Shown one piece after another: positions 55,386-64,000 of a DNA stretch of 64,000 nucleotides. Source of the DNA: an uncultured Flavobacteriaceae bacterium. Its GTDB lineage: Bacteria; Bacteroidota; Bacteroidia; Flavobacteriales; Flavobacteriaceae. The notes beneath the pieces are model-generated. The model was given only the letters and a program-made list of their open reading frames with translations. It made no database searches and was not told the DNA's origin. The translations under genes were made by a program, and so were the position numbers. Where the stretch lies: contig CANLCJ010000012.1 of NCBI GenBank assembly GCA_947489085.1, forward strand, positions 37,046-101,045, written 5' to 3'. Within the stretch, counting starts at the first letter, position 1. Every line of letters starts with the position of its first letter.

Positions 55386-55538
55386 AAAAGACATATAAGC
55401 TTAACGGAATAAAAAGAGCAATACGTTGCCAGGCAAATAGAATCAGGCAACTTCCAAAAAAATGAATTTGTACGAGGTACTTTAGGGCTTTACCAATTAT
55501 ATCGTAAAAAGTTACAGATGACTAAAGGGAAGCAATAG
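55386..55538 (+). pseudogene. Remnant of a ParD/CopG-type antitoxin gene
   Basis: In one frame: ISLTE, a stop (55410), KEQYVARQIESGNFQ, NEFVRGTLGLYQLYRKKLQ, then TAG at 55536. This matches the pattern of ParD-like antitoxins (SLTEQQEKYIxxQVxSGRF, xSEVVRxALRLYExYRxKL) as I recall it. No intact start codon is visible. The 235 bases between ppk1 and this remnant show nothing else. Confidence 0.6.
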
Positions 55539-55683
55539 AATAAGTTTAGAATTAAGAATTTGGTACACGTAATGTATGAGACAGCATTGCGTCTAAGAAA
55601 AAAAGTATGATACATGGACCCCTATCGCTTCTCTTTAGAAGCGGATTAGGATTTATCTAACTCTTTCTGCTTTCGAAGACTAA

Positions 55684-55863
55684 TCCAGCAAACTCGTTAA
55701 AAATCTAGAAGTAGTAAGAAGAAAACCTGTAATCAAGGAAGGCCTTAGTAGCATAGACAAGAAAAGTTATATTGTATTTTACAAGATTATGGAGAACTAC
55801 ATAAAAATTTTAAAGGTATTGCATGCTCGAAAAGATTTAAAGAACTTCGAAACGCAAGAGTAA
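55684..55863 (+). pseudogene. Remnant of a ParE/RelE-type toxin gene (C-terminal part)
   Basis: Sixty codons after an in-frame TAA (55681), ending at TAA 55861. The residues GLSSIDKKSYIVFYKI and YIKILKVLHARKDLKNF match the C-terminal beta strands of ParE-type toxins (GLRSxPYKxYIIFYRI, IxILRVLHxxRDL). Upstream fragments such as YDTWTPIAS (near 55607) may be earlier toxin sequence in another frame. It follows the antitoxin remnant in the normal gene order. From 55864 to the next gene (56087) only AT-rich promoter-like sequence was seen. Confidence 0.6.
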
Positions 55864-56086
55864 ATTTCTAAACTTATACTAAATGGTTTGTTTTATTATC
55901 CCATACATTCATTTAACTTTTAGTTCGTTTAGAGGTTTAAAGGCTTTTGAGATCATGAGACTTTTTTTACGGGATACTATTAAAGAGTTGAGATTAGCTT
56001 CCGTTTTTTAACTATATTTAGAATTGTAACCCTTTAAACTAAAAATGTCCCTAATTTCTACAAATAAATTTGCCAATAACTGTAGT

Positions 56087-57253
56087 ATGCTTAATTTAAA
56101 GCTCTTGTTGTTGTTCATTTGTAGTTGTTCATCTTCAGTATTTTCTCAAAAGGACACTAAAATTGCCGTATTTACCCAAAAAGACAGTGTTACCAAGCGT
56201 ACAAAAGCCTTAAAAACACTTCAGTTTAATGGTAAAGATGGGCCATACATTATAAACGATACGCTATACCGTATAGATTCTAAAAACCAATTAATTGTAA
56301 CCCCCGATTTTAATAGAGATTCTATACCTGTAGAAATTGATAATAAAGAAGAGGATGTGTTTTTTTTACCATTAAGAACGGAGTATAAGCTTATGCCCAG
56401 CACGTATAGCATGCCGAACAAGTTAGCTGTAATATCAGATATCGAAGGCGAATACAATGCATTTGCAAGTTTTATGCTGTCTAATGGTATTATGGATAAA
56501 AACCACAATTGGATTTACGGCGATGGGCATTTGGTATTGCTTGGCGATTTTATGGATAGAGGTAACAATGTAACTCAGGTTTTATGGCTTATATACAAGC
56601 TAGAACATCAGGCTTTAAGTCAAGGCGGGCAGGTGCATTTTATTTTAGGGAATCATGAAATACTCAACCTCCAAGGCTATTACAAATACAACACTGTAAA
56701 ATACGTTAAAGCAGCTAAGGCTATAAGCGGTTTAAGCGATAAAGATGAAGCTACAAAATACATGTACTCCAATGCATCTACCTTAGGGAAATGGTTAGCC
56801 ACTAAAAATACTATAGAAAAAATTGGTCCGTATGTATTTGTACATGGTGGTTTGAGTCCAGAAACGGCTAAATTTAATTTATCTCCAAAAGCTATAAATA
56901 CCATAGCACGTTCTGCACTTAGGCAAAGAAGCTTTAAAGATAGTGAAATCACTAAATTTATATTTAGTGCAAGAGGCCCTTTTTGGTATCGAGGATTGGT
57001 TATAGATAGGTTAAACTATTTTAAAATAACACCAAAGGCCTTAGAAAATGTATTAAATTATTACAAGGCAAGTAAAATTGTTGTGGGACACACACCAGTT
57101 CCTAATATATCTACAAGTTATGGTGGTACCGTAATACGAACAGATATATTGCATGGAAAACAGAAGTTTACAGGTAGAACAAAAGGCTTGTTATTAACGC
57201 CAGAGAATGAATTTGTAATAGACGATTTAGGGCAGCGTATACTGTTAGACTAA
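56087..57253 (+). CDS. Exported calcineurin-like metallophosphoesterase
   Basis: About 388 residues from ATG 56087, which begins the signal peptide NLKLLLLFICSCSSSVFS; the frame also contains ATG 56045, 14 codons upstream, so the start is uncertain. The metallophosphatase motifs are complete: SDIEGEYNAF (variant of DxHG with Glu), LLGDFMDRG, ILGNHE, VFVHGGLSPE and VVGHTPV. The core resembles Ser/Thr protein phosphatases of the PPP type (GDxxDRG, GNHE). It would act in the periplasm or outside on an unknown phosphoester. It is convergent with the CotH-kinase gene, 5 bases apart. Confidence 0.88.
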   Translation: MLNLKLLLLFICSCSSSVFSQKDTKIAVFTQKDSVTKRTKALKTLQFNGKDGPYIINDTLYRIDSKNQLIVTPDFNRDSIPVEIDNKEEDVFFLPLRTEYKLMPSTYSMPNKLAVISDIEGEYNAFASFMLSNGIMDKNHNWIYGDGHLVLLGDFMDRGNNVTQVLWLIYKLEHQALSQGGQVHFILGNHEILNLQGYYKYNTVKYVKAAKAISGLSDKDEATKYMYSNASTLGKWLATKNTIEKIGPYVFVHGGLSPETAKFNLSPKAINTIARSALRQRSFKDSEITKFIFSARGPFWYRGLVIDRLNYFKITPKALENVLNYYKASKIVVGHTPVPNISTSYGGTVIRTDILHGKQKFTGRTKGLLLTPENEFVIDDLGQRILLD

Positions 57254-57258
57254 TAGCG

Positions 57259-58710
57259 CTAAAGGGCGTTAAAATAACCATCCAGAAAAGACAACCTATC
57301 TAATAGCCATTGCTTAAGATAGTCGTAATTCTCGGCATCATTAGTAGCATTGTTCCATAAAATTTGTTCCCGTTCGTATATTTTTTCTTGTTTTAGCCTG
57401 TTATAATGGGTGTCTATCTCTGCCGTTAGCACTTTTGTGCTAAAAGCAGTTTTTCTAAGCAATTCCCACTTTTGTTTTAGTTTGTTTTTATAGCCATTGG
57501 GGTTTAGTTTTAGAAGCCTATCAAAAAGGTTATTACTTAAAATGTCGTTCGTAGTAGCTATCTTTTTGCCGTCTTGTATAACACCAAGAACGCCATCTAA
57601 ATCCCAAGGCACAAAAAAATAAGGTTCGCCTTTATCGTATTTTCCTAAATAATAATTTTTCCCCAAATTATCTGTAGCTCTCAGCAGATTTACAAACAAA
57701 AAATAATCAATAACATTGTCAACATTTAGCTGTTGCTCGAAAGCCTTTGCAAACACAGCGTCCGATCCATTTGTAACGGCATCGACAAGTGTGTAAACGT
57801 TATTCCAATGTGAGGTGTAGTCTATAACAGGGTAGCGCATTTCAAAACCACCCCAGTGCGGAAAAATATTATTGTATTTGGGCGCTTTTACAAAAGATGG
57901 TGCACCCTCGTAAGACGAGGCTTTAAAAAGCTCTCCAAATACAGTAGTGCCTTTATACACTTTAAGCTTTAACAATTTGCGGTCTACAGCTTCTGTCAAG
58001 GCATGTAAACCCAGATAGCTGCCGTTTTTAAAAACCTCGACAAACTTGGCGCCAATACCACTTTTAGCTTTAGGCTCCTGCGCTTTGTAGTAAGGTTTAT
58101 GAATTTTGGTCCAAAGTTTTGAGGCCACAAAAGACCTTAAGCGAAGCGGTTCGTTGTAGAGTCCATCAATAATCCAATCGTCATCATTTCTCAAGCCAGA
58201 AAACTTCACATCTAAAGAAGCTTTAGATATACTGTCTGTCCAAAATTCTAAATCATAGGTTTTTTTTGGAAAAGTTAAAGAAAGGTTTCCTCTATACTCA
58301 ATACCAAATACGCTTTTAATGTAGTTTTCATTATTATGGTAAGTAAGACAAGCGGGAACTTTTGTGGCATTGTTAATGGGCTGTTCAACACTTATATTTA
58401 TAATAGGAAGTCTGGTGCTGTAAAGTACATAATCGCCTTTATGGTTACTTACTGAAACCTTATAATTGTTTTGCAATTCTGTTAAAGAACCATTAAGCTC
58501 AAAATCTTCATTAAATTGTATAATCTTAATATTTTTATTTTTTAAAGCGGAAGCAAAAGTGGTATCAATTTGCCATACAATTATCTTATGCATATGGTCT
58601 ATTCCGTAGCTTCCTGTAGCAGCCTGAATTTTTTGAGCACGAGTTGCGATGGTAAACAAGAAGAAAATAACCATACTATAAATAGAGGAGATATAGTAGT
58701 TTTTTAACAT
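57259..58710 (-). CDS. Exported CotH-kinase family protein
   Basis: A 483-residue protein with a signal peptide (SIYSMVIFFLFTIATRAQ). The CotH kinase fold is indicated by FGIEYRGNLSLTFPKKTYDL (with the ATP-binding Lys region), LGLHALTEAVDRKLL and the metal-binding FVPWDLDGVLG. CotH of Bacillus phosphorylates spore-coat proteins; homologues in non-sporulating bacteria have unknown substrates in the envelope. Length and domain are complete. Its gene end is 5 bases from the end of the phosphoesterase gene, so an extracytoplasmic kinase and a phosphatase are encoded side by side. Confidence 0.88.
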   Translation of the reverse strand: MLKNYYISSIYSMVIFFLFTIATRAQKIQAATGSYGIDHMHKIIVWQIDTTFASALKNKNIKIIQFNEDFELNGSLTELQNNYKVSVSNHKGDYVLYSTRLPIINISVEQPINNATKVPACLTYHNNENYIKSVFGIEYRGNLSLTFPKKTYDLEFWTDSISKASLDVKFSGLRNDDDWIIDGLYNEPLRLRSFVASKLWTKIHKPYYKAQEPKAKSGIGAKFVEVFKNGSYLGLHALTEAVDRKLLKLKVYKGTTVFGELFKASSYEGAPSFVKAPKYNNIFPHWGGFEMRYPVIDYTSHWNNVYTLVDAVTNGSDAVFAKAFEQQLNVDNVIDYFLFVNLLRATDNLGKNYYLGKYDKGEPYFFVPWDLDGVLGVIQDGKKIATTNDILSNNLFDRLLKLNPNGYKNKLKQKWELLRKTAFSTKVLTAEIDTHYNRLKQEKIYEREQILWNNATNDAENYDYLKQWLLDRLSFLDGYFNAL

Positions 58711-59111
58711 GAGTATAGTTTTTAGCTAAATTATGGAAAATATAACGCTTAAGTAAGGGTTTATGTGCATTATTGAATTTAGATGCGCTTATTTTTATGC
58801 CGTATTTTCAAATCGATATAGCTTGCCAAAGTTAGAGATAAATACAAACCTGTAATTACAACTAAGAGTCTTCTTTTAAGGAAAAATGTTTCTACCAATA
58901 GATTAGATATGGTCTTTGGTACAGAACGTTTTAAGATGCGCTATTTTGAATATAATTTATTTAATACGCGATAATTTTATTAATTTGCTATAAAAAACTG
59001 CTTTGAATACATTTTAAATACTTTTCTTTCAATATAATAAATAGGTAGTCTTAATCTTTTTTTTACTCAGATTTTTCTACAAAAAAGTGTGTTAAACTAA
59101 AATAAAAACTT
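58711..59111. other. 400-base divergent intergenic region, no gene seen
   Basis: AT-rich sequence between the CotH-kinase gene and the hydrolase gene, both of which start here in opposite directions. No conserved protein fragment, RNA or clear promoter consensus was recognised. Confidence 0.6.
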
Positions 59112-59906
59112 ATGAATCATATAATAAGAAGGAATAATATTAAAATTTTTGGAGATTGTGAACAAGTTATGTTTTTCGTTCATGGTTATGGCTGCGACCA
59201 AAGCATGTGGCGATATGTAACTCCAACTTTCGAACCCCATTATAAAATTGTACTTATCGATTTAGTAGGGTCTGGGAAATCTGAAAAAGAGAACTATGAT
59301 TACGACAGGTATAGTGATTTAAGGAGCTATGCCGAAGATATTATTGAAATTTGCGACCTTTTAAACTTTAAAGACATTGTTTATGTGGGGCATTCTGTAA
59401 GCGCTATGATTGGTGCTTTAATAGATGTTGAAAAACCAGATTTAATTAAAGATTTAATTTTAATAGGCCCTTCGCCTTGTTACGTTAACGACGAAAATTA
59501 TCATGGCGGCTTTACCAAAGCAGATATAGACCAAATGTTAGAAACTTTAGATTCTAATTATTTAGGCTGGTCTAGTACTATGGCGCCAGTTATTATGGGA
59601 AACCCTGAGCGGCCAGAACTTGCGGGAGAATTAGAAAATAGTTTTTGCCAAAACGACCCTAAAATAGCTAAGCATTTTGCCAGAGTAACCTTTACGGGAG
59701 ACAATAGAAGCGATCTTAAAAATGTTGAGGTAAAATCTCTGATAATACAAAGCAATCAAGATGCTATAGCGGGAATAGATGTGGGCAAATACGTGCACGA
59801 AAATATAAAGAATAGTGAATTTGTTATTATTGACGCCATAGGGCATTGTCCACACCTAAGTGCACCCAAAGCAACGGCATTTGCCATTAAAAATTATTTA
59901 AACTAG
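59112..59906 (+). CDS. RsbQ-like alpha/beta hydrolase
   Basis: A 264-residue protein with a complete hydrolase triad: nucleophile Ser95 (VGHSVSAMIG), Asp217 (QSNQDAIA) and His245 (GHCPHLSAP). The oxyanion-region motif HGYGCDQSMWRYV (24-36) and the overall length match RsbQ of Bacillus and the plant strigolactone/karrikin receptors D14/KAI2. RsbQ works with the PAS-domain phosphatase RsbP, probably by binding or hydrolysing a small molecule. Here the next gene (44 bases on) encodes a PAS histidine kinase, so the hydrolase likely supplies the signal to that kinase. Cytoplasmic, no signal peptide. Confidence 0.9.
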   Translation: MNHIIRRNNIKIFGDCEQVMFFVHGYGCDQSMWRYVTPTFEPHYKIVLIDLVGSGKSEKENYDYDRYSDLRSYAEDIIEICDLLNFKDIVYVGHSVSAMIGALIDVEKPDLIKDLILIGPSPCYVNDENYHGGFTKADIDQMLETLDSNYLGWSSTMAPVIMGNPERPELAGELENSFCQNDPKIAKHFARVTFTGDNRSDLKNVEVKSLIIQSNQDAIAGIDVGKYVHENIKNSEFVIIDAIGHCPHLSAPKATAFAIKNYLN

Positions 59907-59950
59907 CCTTTAGAAAGCTAAAGGTGTATTGCATTTGAAATGTTGTAAAT

Positions 59951-61147
59951 ATGACGAATCCCCCAATTTTAGATTATAAGGCATTATATAATGCAGCGCC
60001 ATGTGGGTATTTTTGCACTACAAGCAGAGGCGATATTATAGAGCTAAATGAAACACTTTTAGAGTTTACAAATTATGAGCGTGAAGATGTTGTAAATAAA
60101 AAACAATTTAGAGACTTTCTTACGCCAGGCGGTAAAATATTTTTAGAAACCCATTTTTTACCTTTACTTCAATTTCAGGGGTACGTACAAGAAATTAATT
60201 TCGATTTTTTAAGACAAGATGGTACCATCTTTCCTGTACTGGTTAATGCTAAAATTATAAAAGACGATTCTGGAAATTATAATTTTACGTTGTATACCAT
60301 AGTTAATATTTCCCAACGTAAGAGTTACGAAAAAGAGCTTCTTAAGGCAAAACGAGACGCAGACGACCTTACAGAAAAACTTTCAAAGAGTTATCAAGAT
60401 TTAAAATTAAATGCAAAATTAATACAGGAACAAAAAAGCGAGCTAGAAACCTTAAATAAATATTTAAAAAATAAGAATAGCCAATTATCAGACTTTGCAC
60501 ATATTATATCTCACAATTTAAGATCTCCCGTGTTTAACTTACACATGCTTTTAGATTTTTATAGAGAGAGTACAGAAGAGGAAGAAAAAAGCATGTATAT
60601 AAATACCATTAAACAGGTTGCTGTGCAAATGGATGAAACGCTTAACGAGCTTATCGACTCTTTAAAAATTCAAGAAGAATTCCTTATCACTAAAGAACAA
60701 TTGTCCTTCGAAGACATTCTTGAAAAAATAACCATAATGCTTACAGGAGACATTAAAAAAACAGAAGCGCAAATAACTCACGATTTTTCTGAAGTTAAAA
60801 CCATAGTTTATTCTAAAGTTTATCTAAAAAGTGCCATGTTTAATCTCCTTACTAATGCTATTAAATACAAAGCAGCGCATAGAGCACCAAAAATACACTT
60901 TAAAACCTTTAATGCAGGAGATAAAATAGTGCTTACTGTAGAAGATAATGGCAAAGGCATTGATATGAAAAAACATAAAAATGACTTATTTGGTCTTAAC
61001 AAAACGTTTCACAACAATCCTGATGCTAAAGGTATGGGGTTGTATATGACCAAAGTACAAATAGAGGCACTAGGTGGTAAAATAACTGCAGATAGCGAGG
61101 TAAATCAAGGCACTACTTTTAAAATAGTTTTTAGAAAGAATTTATAA
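59951..61147 (+). CDS. PAS-domain sensor histidine kinase paired with the RsbQ-like hydrolase
   Basis: A 398-residue cytoplasmic kinase: N-terminal PAS/PAC (about 8-125: ALYNAAPCGYFCTTSRGDII, FDFLRQDGTIFPVLVNAKI), a coiled coil (125-180), HisKA with His188 (HIISHNLRSPVFNL) and HATPase_c (NLLTNAIKYK, EDNGKGIDM, GMGLYMTK). There is no membrane segment. The PAS opening (YNAAPCGYFxT) resembles the PAS of RsbP, the partner of RsbQ. No response regulator is next to it, so the target is unknown. It is cotranscribed with the hydrolase gene. Confidence 0.9.
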   Translation: MTNPPILDYKALYNAAPCGYFCTTSRGDIIELNETLLEFTNYEREDVVNKKQFRDFLTPGGKIFLETHFLPLLQFQGYVQEINFDFLRQDGTIFPVLVNAKIIKDDSGNYNFTLYTIVNISQRKSYEKELLKAKRDADDLTEKLSKSYQDLKLNAKLIQEQKSELETLNKYLKNKNSQLSDFAHIISHNLRSPVFNLHMLLDFYRESTEEEEKSMYINTIKQVAVQMDETLNELIDSLKIQEEFLITKEQLSFEDILEKITIMLTGDIKKTEAQITHDFSEVKTIVYSKVYLKSAMFNLLTNAIKYKAAHRAPKIHFKTFNAGDKIVLTVEDNGKGIDMKKHKNDLFGLNKTFHNNPDAKGMGLYMTKVQIEALGGKITADSEVNQGTTFKIVFRKNL

Positions 61148-61256
61148 TATTTTCAAGCCTTAACTGTGTTTTTAACCTGCATAAGTAAAAGGACTAGTAT
61201 TTTGAGGAATACAACAAAAACAATTGCCCGTTTTATACAATATTTGGGTAAAAAAA

Positions 61257-62944
61257 ATGAGGTTAGCAATTGTAGGTTTTGGTCCCAGAGGCCTTTTTTG
61301 TTTAGAGCAGCTCATAAAAGCCGCAATAACTAATAGCAAATTATCAAAACTAGAACTCAGTATTTTCGAACCTAACGAAAATTGGGGCACAGGCCTCGCG
61401 TGGCGTATAAATCAATCTCAGGCCAACTGGGTAAATATTTCCGATGCTGCATTAAAAGACCTCCCATCTCGTGCCGAACTTGTTTGCAGCGCATTTACCA
61501 TAAAAGCCTTTCCAAGTTATACCAATTGGTGTAAAACCAACGGACTATCTCAACAGGATACAGAAAAAGACAATTACCCAGAACGTAGTCAAATAGGCCA
61601 TTACCTCCACCAAAGAGCGTGCTCTATTCTTAAAGTTTTAGAAGAGAATAAGAAGATTAAACGTGTTAAAAAAAAGTTATAGCCGCAAAATGGCAGCACG
61701 ATCAATTTTCGATTACCACAGCAGATCAAACCGTTTATTGGGCAAATGCCTGTGTTTTAACACTAGGGCATCAACCTACTAAACATTCTGAAGCGGTGCA
61801 AAAACACGCGAAATTTGCAGAAGAAACACCGTTTACCTATATACATGATCCTTACAGTACTACTATTTCAACATCAAAATACGCAAATAAAAGTATAGCT
61901 ATTATGGGGTTTGGTCTTACCATGATAGACGTAATGCGCATGCTAACGACTTGCCAAGGTGGTAGATTTAAAACAAAAGAGGACGGTTTGTTTTTAAGCT
62001 ACTTAAACAGCGATGCAGACCCTAAATGTATTATACCATACAGTCTCGATGGATTGCCAAGTGTGCCTAAGCCTTATTCCAGAAAAATTGACGACTGTTT
62101 TATGCCTTCTAAAGCACAAAAAGAAGAATTTGAGCGTAATGTAAAACGTGCTATGGCATTAAAAGCAGATCACTTTTTGCTGGAAGATCTATTAGAGGCT
62201 CTCTCTGTAATAGCCCTAGAAATTTATGGTACGTTAAACAAGGCAGTGCCTGATGCGCCAACAAAAGCGCTTGTGCTGTCTTGGTTAAAAGATGCGTCTA
62301 CAACTAGTACTTTGTTTTTAGATAAAACATTACCCATTAGAACATATATTTTAGAAACTATAAAAATGGCAATGGGAAAGGCACCTTATACTCTAGATTA
62401 CGTTATTGGGCAAGTATGGCGCCATATGCAACCCACTATGTACAGATTATTTGCGTATCCAGCCATAAGTACCTCTACAATGAAAGCTCTAATAGATGTA
62501 GACGAACGCACAAAGCGCTACTCCTTTGATCCGCCAGTAGAAAGTATGTTACAATTATTAGCGTTAATAGATGCAGGGCTAATAATTACAACGCACCTCG
62601 ACAGTCCAGAAATTAGTAAGACCGATAAAGGTTGGTGTTTCAAAAAAAACAACACATCAATTTATGCCGATGTTTTAATCAATTCGATTATAGCAAATCC
62701 AGATCTGGAAGATATGGATTCGCCCTTACTTCATACACTAAAATCTCAAAATCTGCTACAACCTGTAGCCAAAGGCTTAGGGGCAAAAACAAACCGCATG
62801 GCTATTGCCGATAATGCTAGTAATGCACCTCTATATATAATAGGTAGGAATGCCAAAGGTTCGGTGTTAGGTGTAGATGCTATTTTAGAATGTTTTAGTC
62901 GCGATATAGAGGTTTGGGCAAATTATTTTATACACAAATTATAA
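61257..62944 (+). pseudogene. FAD/NAD(P)-binding protein gene split by a frameshift in an A8 run
   Basis: From ATG 61257 the first part (MRLAIVGFGPRGLFCLEQL, dinucleotide motif GFGPRG; FEPNENWGTGLAW) runs to TAG 61680. The continuation is in another frame: KKVIAAKWQHDQF from 61670, through a second Rossmann motif IAIMGFGLTMIDVMRML, to the stop at 62944. The two frames meet at the run of eight A (61668-61675); one extra A would restore a single protein of about 562 residues. The combined product matches the FAD-NAD(P)-binding family of flavoprotein monooxygenase-like enzymes. Apart from this point coding quality is good, so it is either a recent mutation, a phase-variable site or a sequencing error. 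Confidence 0.8.
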
Positions 62945-63129
62945 GGGTGCAGATGTAGTGCAATTGCATCCTATAACAAATACTGTATCATGTTTTGCCT
63001 AAAGTTGATATGTTTTTTGTTAAATATTTGTTTTAAAGATGTCAAAATTGCACATGGGTTAGTAAATCTAGGAGATGAGATACTTAATACACAACCATTT
63101 ATATAATTTTGATTAGATACTAAAGTGTT

Positions 63130-63315
63130 ATGACGGTCTCTCTTATATTTTTTTTAGGAAGTGGTATTGGTTTTGCCATCGGCTGTGCCGTTGTAATAGC
63201 AATAAATCTTTACACCCAATCGGACAAGCCGTTTTTTAAAATGCAAAGACGGCTAATAACAATAAAACCTGAAAAAAGGCAAAAGAGCACAAAAGTCGAT
63301 TCCAAAGAACAGTAA
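63130..63315 (+). CDS. Small single-pass membrane protein, unknown
   Basis: A 61-residue ORF with an N-terminal membrane helix (about 4-27, VSLIFFLGSGIGFAIGCAVV, with GxxxG-like spacing) and a basic tail (RRLITIKPEKRQKSTK). I do not recognise a family. It stands alone; the 185 bases before it carry no gene. Plausible but unproven. Confidence 0.4.
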   Translation: MTVSLIFFLGSGIGFAIGCAVVIAINLYTQSDKPFFKMQRRLITIKPEKRQKSTKVDSKEQ

Positions 63316-63455
63316 AACGCATTAAGCAATACCTGTGCTTTTAAGAAAAAAATCAGTTGTATACTGTTTGCAATAGTCATACTGAGCTAACATCAGTTTA
63401 GTAAGTTTTAGGCATAAATAACAGTCTTAAAATTTATTTTTCAAAAATAAATAGA

Positions 63456-63596
63456 TTGATTACACATCCACTTTGTATTTTATGTGTCCAACATAAACAA
63501 TTAAAAAACCAATTTGGTTGTAGAAGATGTGGTGGACAGAAGGGTTATAAACCCGAGCCACACTTTTATTGTTTTTGTTTTACACCGTTTTTTTAG
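63456..63596 (+). other. Small ORF with zinc-ribbon Cys pattern (46 codons)
   Basis: Read from TTG 63456, the peptide has Cys7-x2-Cys10, then Cys22-x2-Cys25 (FGCRRCGGQKGYKPEPHF) and Cys39-x-Cys41. The two CxxC knuckles 11 residues apart look like a zinc ribbon. It may be the start of a lost gene, for example a transposase-type ribbon, or a real small protein. Confidence 0.25.
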
Positions 63597-64000
63597 TCTT
63601 TTCCTTTAATTTTAGACATAGATCGTCCTGCTCTATATAGAGTTTTTTGTTTTTAGACCTTTTTGCAAAATCAAAATTTTATAAGAGGATTGATGGTTGG
63701 AAATTTTCGTCTATCTACAATTTGTTGTTATTTTTCATGCAAGCGTTTTAAGTCATAGCTCTAGTAAAATACATAAAATTACATGTATGTAACTGCAAGT
63801 TATTTGAAGATTATGAAAAATGCATTAGCTTTATAGTGTAAATAACATGCACTAATGTATGTTATTCGATTGTTAGATTTAATTCACCAACAAATAAAAT
63901 GAACATACCTAAAGAATCAATTTTCTAAGTACACGACAAAAATTGGATAAGGTTTAAGTTGTATTTATTAAATCCTGATAACAAGCATTTTGAGAGATAG
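63597..64000. other. AT-rich end region with one interrupted short ORF
   Basis: No full gene is visible. From ATG 63899 a frame reads MNIPKESIF, TAA (63926), then VHDKNWIRFKLYLLNPDNKH up to a TAG at 64000. The peptide looks protein-like and may be a broken gene continuing from mobile DNA, but I do not recognise it. Confidence 0.3.

Noticed and set aside
63521..63568. GC-richer stretch with partial dyad symmetry near 63540 as a tRNA fragment
   Set aside because: No cloverleaf can be drawn, and it reads better as the Cys-rich small ORF.

Overview
The window looks like a chromosomal segment of a low-GC member of the Flavobacteriaceae (Bacteroidota), probably marine. Support from the sequence: a gldK-gldL-gldM-gldN gliding/type IX secretion cluster, a protein with a type IX sorting tail, TAnnTTTG-type promoters, starts without clear Shine-Dalgarno sequences, and Bacteroidota-type families (DUF6702, LptE, DUF983, CPXCG, LpxR-like). 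No rRNA, intact insertion sequence, prophage or CRISPR array was seen. One tRNA gene is present, an initiator tRNA-fMet.

Layout. 0-11.7 kb: end of a surface-protein gene, a DUF6702 protein, an M1 metallopeptidase, TatA, a TPR hybrid histidine kinase, an O-methyltransferase, an M16 peptidase and an unknown secreted protein. 11.8-20.2 kb, minus strand: a housekeeping block miaB, sigma-54 activator, lptE, TPR protein, secG, groES, groEL, interrupted by a type IX-sorted delta-60-repeat protein. 20.3-31.6 kb: a lipoprotein, a membrane protein, an LpxR-like protein, topA, an arginase-fold protein lacking half of its metal ligands, then gldKLMN. 32.1-43.5 kb: FAD oxidoreductase, DUF983, ABC-F ATPase, a lipoprotein, a tripartite RND efflux operon, an LRR protein and a CPXCG zinc protein. 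43.6 kb: tRNA-fMet.

43.8-52.9 kb is a two-component signalling island: a bacteriophytochrome kinase, two response regulators and, overlapping the last one, a decayed heme oxygenase gene. Divergent from it are a CheB-CheR-PAS-kinase fusion and its response regulator, followed by a convergent receiver whose phospho-acceptor Asp is Ser. A perfect 24-bp hairpin lies between the divergent promoters. 53-64 kb: ppk1, a decayed ParD/ParE-like toxin-antitoxin pair, a secreted phosphoesterase convergent with a CotH-kinase protein, an RsbQ-like hydrolase next to a PAS histidine kinase, a frameshifted FAD/NAD(P) protein, and a gene-poor end with small ORFs.

The most interesting candidates are the phytochrome operon whose chromophore-making gene has decayed, the RsbQ-like hydrolase/PAS-kinase pair (a possible small-molecule receptor), and the CotH-kinase/phosphatase pair. 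All functional calls come from reading motifs by eye; no database search was run.
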